In this document: positions 33,009 through 36,367 of the stretch, one piece after another
Layout of the letters: each line of letters begins with the position of its first letter
How positions within the stretch are numbered: position 1 is the first letter of the stretch
Source of the DNA: an uncultured Prevotellaceae bacterium
GTDB taxonomy: Bacteria > Bacteroidota > Bacteroidia > Bacteroidales > Muribaculaceae
Assembly (NCBI GenBank): GCA_900314215.1
Contig: OMUK01000068.1
Coordinates: 1 to 36,367, forward strand
Direction: 5' to 3'
DNA: 36,367 nt
Translations under genes and position numbers: made by a program
Notes under the pieces: generated by a model
The model's input: only the letters and a program-made list of their open reading frames with translations
Told to the model about the DNA's origin: nothing
Database searches by the model: none

Positions 33009-34730
33009 ATGGCTGAGAACAAAGTAGAAAACCCTCAGAATGAAGAAAAGAAAGCTGGACTGAACTTCGTTCAGCAAATTGTTGCCGACGACTTGAAAGC
33101 CGGGAAAAACGGCGGACGCCTTAACACACGCTTTCCACCCGAGCCCAACGGCTATCTGCACATTGGCCATGCCAAGGCCATCTGCATGGACTTCGGTGTT
33201 GCCGAGATGTTTGGCGGCACCACCAACTTGCGTTTCGACGACACCAATCCTGTGAAAGAGGATACCGAATATGAGCAGGCCATCATGCGCGACATCCACT
33301 GGCTGGGCTATGACTGGGGCGACCGCCTGTACTATGCAAGCGATTACTTCCCCAAGCTCTTCGATTTTGCCATCGACCTGATTAAGCGTGGCCTGGCCTA
33401 CGTCGACGACCAGAGCGCCGAGGAGATTGCCGCCCAGAAGGGCACGCCCACCACGCCGGGCCAGAACAGCCCCTACCGCGACCGCACACCCGAGGAGAAC
33501 CTCGACCTCTTCTTGCGCATGAACAAGGGCGAGTTTCCCGAGGGCAGCCGTGTGCTGCGCGCCAAGATCGACATGGCCAGCGACAACATGCACTTCCGCG
33601 ACCCCATCATGTATCGCATCATCTTGAAGCCCCACTGGCGCACGGGCGACAAGTGGAAGGTGTATCCCATGTATGACTTCGCCCACGGCCAGAGCGACTA
33701 CTTCGAGGGCGTGACCCACTCGATATGCACCCTCGAGTTTGTGCCTCACCGCCCGCTCTACGACTACTTTGTGCACCTGCTTGCCGGCGACACTGCCGAC
33801 CAGTACTGCCCGCGCCAGATCGAGTTTAACCGCCTCAACCTCACCTATACCGTGATGAGCAAGCGCAAGCTGCGCCAGCTCGTCGAGGAGCACACCGTGA
33901 GCGGCTGGGACGATCCCCGCATGCCCACGCTGTGTGGCTTGCGCCGCCGCGGCTACACCCCGCAATCGATCAAGAATTTTATCAACGACATAGGCTACAC
34001 CAAGTATGAGGCGCTCAACGACATCAGCCTGCTTGAGCACGCCATACGCGAGGACCTGAACAAGAGCGCCACCCGCGTGTGCGCCGTGCTCGATCCCGTG
34101 AAGGTGGTGATCACCAATTATCCCGACGACAAGGTGGAGCTCCTCGACATGGACAACAACCCCGAGCAGGAGGATGCAGGCACCCACAAGATGCCATTCA
34201 GCCGCGAGATCTACATCGAGCGCGCCGACTTCATGGAGAATCCTCCCAAGAAGTTCTTCCGCATGACTCCCGGCAAGGAAGTGCGCCTCAAGGGCGGCTA
34301 CATCATCATGTGCACCGGCTGCACAAAGGACGACCAGGGCAACGTGACCGAGATACAGTGCACCTACGACCCCGACACGCTGAGCGGCATGCCCGGCAGC
34401 AACCGCAAGGTGAAAGGTACCCTGCACTGGGTGAGCGCCCGCCACTGCAAGGATGCCGAGGTGAGGCTCTACGACCGCCTCTTCGCCGTCGAGAACCCCA
34501 GCGCCGAGACCGAGCGCGACTTCCGCGAGCTCCTCAATCCCGACTCGCTCAAGGTGATCGACAACGCCAAGATTGAGCCCTGGCTCGCCGAGAACGCCAA
34601 GGTGGAGGACAAGTTCCAGTTCCAGCGCATTGGCTACTTCTGCGTCGATCCCGACTCTACGCCCGGCAAGCTGGTATTCAACCGCACCATCACCCTGAAG
34701 GACAGCTGGGCCAAAGCTCAGAAGAAGTAA
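33009..34730 (+). CDS. glnS: Glutaminyl-tRNA synthetase
   Basis: I chose the ATG at 33009 because it follows the -7 box; an earlier in-frame ATG (32955) lies upstream of that box. The 573-residue class I synthetase has [16 protein letters not shown] with HIGH at 51-54 and a KMSKS-type VMSKRKL with Met283. The catalytic domain covers about 35-350 and two anticodon-binding beta-barrels follow in the C-terminal part (for example [23 protein letters not shown]). It charges tRNA-Gln with glutamine. The N-terminal extension before the catalytic core is short, as in bacteria. A strong terminator follows. No anomalies. Confidence 0.97.
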   Translation: MAENKVENPQNEEKKAGLNFVQQIVADDLKAGKNGGRLNTRFPPEPNGYLHIGHAKAICMDFGVAEMFGGTTNLRFDDTNPVKEDTEYEQAIMRDIHWLGYDWGDRLYYASDYFPKLFDFAIDLIKRGLAYVDDQSAEEIAAQKGTPTTPGQNSPYRDRTPEENLDLFLRMNKGEFPEGSRVLRAKIDMASDNMHFRDPIMYRIILKPHWRTGDKWKVYPMYDFAHGQSDYFEGVTHSICTLEFVPHRPLYDYFVHLLAGDTADQYCPRQIEFNRLNLTYTVMSKRKLRQLVEEHTVSGWDDPRMPTLCGLRRRGYTPQSIKNFINDIGYTKYEALNDISLLEHAIREDLNKSATRVCAVLDPVKVVITNYPDDKVELLDMDNNPEQEDAGTHKMPFSREIYIERADFMENPPKKFFRMTPGKEVRLKGGYIIMCTGCTKDDQGNVTEIQCTYDPDTLSGMPGSNRKVKGTLHWVSARHCKDAEVRLYDRLFAVENPSAETERDFRELLNPDSLKVIDNAKIEPWLAENAKVEDKFQFQRIGYFCVDPDSTPGKLVFNRTITLKDSWAKAQKK

Positions 34731-34759
34731 TCCCAGGGCTGCAATTGCTCAAGCTCACA

Positions 34760-34806
34760 GGGGCTGTGCCACAATGCACATCGCGTGGCGCAGCCCCTGC
34801 CTTTTT
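34760..34806 (+). terminator. Terminator of glnS
   Basis: GGGGCTGTGCCAC (34760-34772) pairs with GTGGCGCAGCCCC (34785-34797), 13 pairs including one G-T, followed by TGCCTTTTTC. A classical intrinsic terminator. Confidence 0.85.
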
Positions 34807-34858
34807 CATTGCAAGTGGCGCGCCGTGCATGACGATGATGTAAAATACAGGCTATTGC

Positions 34859-34889
34859 TTGCCAGTTGGCCAAAAATGTTGTTACTTTG
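34859..34889 (+). promoter_or_regulatory. Putative promoter of the panC-panD unit
   Basis: TTG (34859-34861), 20 bases, and TTACTTTG (34882-34889), followed by CAC. The -7 box has one mismatch to TAnnTTTG. It ends 23 bases before the panC ATG. Confidence 0.5.
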
Positions 34890-34912
34890 CACTGCTAAAA
34901 GAGAGACATGCT

Positions 34913-35791
34913 ATGAAAGTATTCAAAACGAATGTTGAACTTCAGAACGAGCTCTTTGAGGCCCGCAAAGAAGGCAAAAAAATTGGCTTGGTGCCAACTA
35001 TGGGTGCGCTGCATGAAGGTCACGCCTCACTCATCAAGCGCAGTGTGAAGGAAAACGGGGCGACAGTGGTATCGATTTTCCTCAACCCCACCCAATTCAA
35101 CGACAAGGGCGACCTGGAGCGCTATCCGCGCACGCTCGACGCCGACGTCAAGTTGTGCGAGGCCTGTGGTGCACAATATGTCTTTGCCCCCTCGGTAAAA
35201 GAAATGTATCCCACTCCCGATACACGTCACTTCGATTTCCCGCCGCAGACTACCGTGATGGAGGGCGCCAAGCGTCCCGGCCACTTCAACGGCGTGTGCC
35301 AGGTGGTGAGCAAGCTCTTCTATATGGTGAAGCCCGACCGCGCCTACTTCGGCGAGAAGGACTGGCAACAGATAGCCGTGATCAAGCGACTGGTGAAATA
35401 CATAGGCTACGACAAGCTCATCACCATCGTGGAGTGCCCCATCGTGCGCGATGCCGACGGCCTGGCCAAGAGTTCGCGCAACTCGCTGCTCTCGCCCCAG
35501 GAGCGCGCCATTGCCCCTGGCATCTACAAGGCCCTCAAGGATAGCCTCGACTATGCCAAGAGCCACACGGTGGCCGAAACCCACGACAAGGTGGTCGACA
35601 CCATCAATGCTATCGACGGCCTCGAGGTGGAATACTTCGAGATTGTAGACGGCGACACGCTGCTCGATGTGAAGAGCTGGGACGACAGCGACTACATCGT
35701 GGGTTGCATCACGGTGTATTGCGGCGCTACGCCCATCAGGCTCATCGACCACATCAGGTACAAGTCGCCCGCGAGCGAGCAACAAGCATAA
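34913..35791 (+). CDS. panC: Pantothenate synthetase (pantoate-beta-alanine ligase)
   Basis: I chose the ATG at 34913, after the promoter; the frame is open a little further upstream. The 292-residue enzyme carries [15 protein letters not shown] with the HxGH motif at 34-37, FLNPTQFN near 62-69, [12 protein letters not shown] near 123-135, GEKDWQQ near 150, and a KMSKS-type [10 protein letters not shown] near 185. It joins pantoate and beta-alanine using ATP. The gene is followed by panD, which supplies the beta-alanine, 32 bases later. Length is typical. No anomalies. Confidence 0.97.
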   Translation: MKVFKTNVELQNELFEARKEGKKIGLVPTMGALHEGHASLIKRSVKENGATVVSIFLNPTQFNDKGDLERYPRTLDADVKLCEACGAQYVFAPSVKEMYPTPDTRHFDFPPQTTVMEGAKRPGHFNGVCQVVSKLFYMVKPDRAYFGEKDWQQIAVIKRLVKYIGYDKLITIVECPIVRDADGLAKSSRNSLLSPQERAIAPGIYKALKDSLDYAKSHTVAETHDKVVDTINAIDGLEVEYFEIVDGDTLLDVKSWDDSDYIVGCITVYCGATPIRLIDHIRYKSPASEQQA

Positions 35792-35823
35792 TAAATATAG
35801 ATAATTACCCCCACATCACAGCT

Positions 35824-36168
35824 ATGCAAATAGAAGTACTCAAGAGCAAGTTACACTGCGTCACCGTCACCGATGCCAATCTGAAATACATAGGCAGCAT
35901 CACTATCGACGAGGACTTGATGGATGCTGCCAACATGATTGCTGGCGAAAAAGTGCAAATCGTCGACAACAACAACGGCGAGCGCTTCGAGACCTACATC
36001 ATCAAGGGCGAGCGCGGCTCAGGCTGCATCTGCCTCAACGGCGCCGCAGCGCGCAAGGTGCAAATTGGCGACACGGTCATCATCATCTCCTATGCCATCA
36101 TGGACTTTGAAGAGGCCAAGACCTTCAAGCCCACAGTGGTCTTCCCCAAAGCGGGCAACAAGCTGTAG
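35824..36168 (+). CDS. panD: Aspartate 1-decarboxylase, pyruvoyl enzyme
   Basis: I chose the ATG at 35824, giving 114 residues and the native N-terminus [20 protein letters not shown]; the longer frame upstream overlaps panC. The self-cleavage site KYIGSITID has Gly24-Ser25 exactly where the pyruvoyl group forms. [29 protein letters not shown] is the conserved C-terminal part. The enzyme decarboxylates aspartate to beta-alanine for PanC. Co-transcribed with panC. No anomalies. The 199 bases after it hold only AT-rich sequence and a weak inverted repeat (36200-36210 with 36267-36277). Confidence 0.97.
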   Translation: MQIEVLKSKLHCVTVTDANLKYIGSITIDEDLMDAANMIAGEKVQIVDNNNGERFETYIIKGERGSGCICLNGAAARKVQIGDTVIIISYAIMDFEEAKTFKPTVVFPKAGNKL

Positions 36169-36367
36169 AGTAGCTGTCGACAAGCAGTTGAAAATTTATA
36201 AAAGGAGAAATTTCTTCCATGTGCAACTCTGTCTCCTGTGAGCAGAAGCGCGATCAATCGGGAGTTTTTCTCCTTTTTATCTTGGAAAAAAATATTTGGA
36301 TTTTTATTAATTTTCTGAGTTTTGCGTCTTCTTGTACTGCTAATAGTTATCATCTTTCGTAATTCTT

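Noticed and set aside
36200-36277. Inverted repeat AAAAGGAGAAA / TTTCTCCTTTT after panD as a terminator
   Set aside because: Arms are low-complexity A/T-rich sequence with a 56-base loop. A terminator after panD is expected, but this one is too weak to annotate.
1-36367. CRISPR arrays, tRNA or rRNA genes, prophage ends
   Set aside because: I looked for regularly spaced repeats, cloverleaf-like segments and integrase genes and found none that I could support.

Overview
The window looks like chromosomal DNA of a GC-rich gut Bacteroidales, probably near Muribaculaceae or Prevotellaceae; the family is an inference. Signs seen are Bacteroidota -7 boxes (TAnnTTTG) upstream of several genes, few Shine-Dalgarno sites, a TonB-dependent receptor with an N-terminal carboxypeptidase-regulatory-like domain, DUF4876 and DUF6850 proteins, a C-terminal tail of the type IX secretion kind, and a C10 (streptopain-like) protease.

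Layout. 1-913 (-): 5' part of an AAA-ATPase/nuclease-like gene. 1124-8117 (-): a four-gene envelope operon, TonB-dependent receptor, DUF4876 lipoprotein, DUF6850 beta-barrel and an M16-like protein without the zinc site. 8361-9332 (+): a divergent secreted protein of unknown function. 9392-10762 (-): an IS1380-family transposase. 10778-12511 (-): a secreted propeller-like protein with a sorting tail. 12849-15137 (+): an AT-richer, probably acquired cassette of AbiEi-type antitoxin, broken AbiEii-type nucleotidyltransferase and PP2C phosphatase behind a nested palindromic operator. 15431-24153 (-): a seven-gene run, Sua5, sugar-phosphate transferase, ClC channel, MBOAT acyltransferase, SGNH-like protein, Fmt and a GHL10 glycosidase, closed by a strong hairpin. 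24429-24845 (+): a small secreted FMN-binding protein. 24944-27343 (-): a C10 protease with a C-terminal dockerin-like domain. 27594-36168 (+): mostly housekeeping genes, PlsC-like acyltransferase, metallophosphoesterase, tex, folK, a DUF1232-like membrane protein, glnS, panC and panD.

The most unusual signal is a promoter arrangement present twice, upstream of the TonB/M16 operon (8140-8207) and of the secreted propeller gene (12609-12690). Read on the minus strand both have GGGGATGC, 24 bases, GGGGATTTACC, 17 bases, then a TAnTTTTG box. The identical spacing suggests one unknown activator controls both units. With the gene content this hints at a surface uptake system in which a receptor, a lipoprotein, a second barrel and a non-catalytic M16 protein act together, loosely like the Fus/PqqL protease-associated import systems of Proteobacteria. 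The second unusual locus is the AbiEi/NTase/PP2C cassette, whose toxin-like gene has apparently lost its catalytic core and is frameshifted while both flanking genes are intact.

I saw no rRNA, tRNA or CRISPR array. Function calls rest on reading motifs in the translations; no database search was run.
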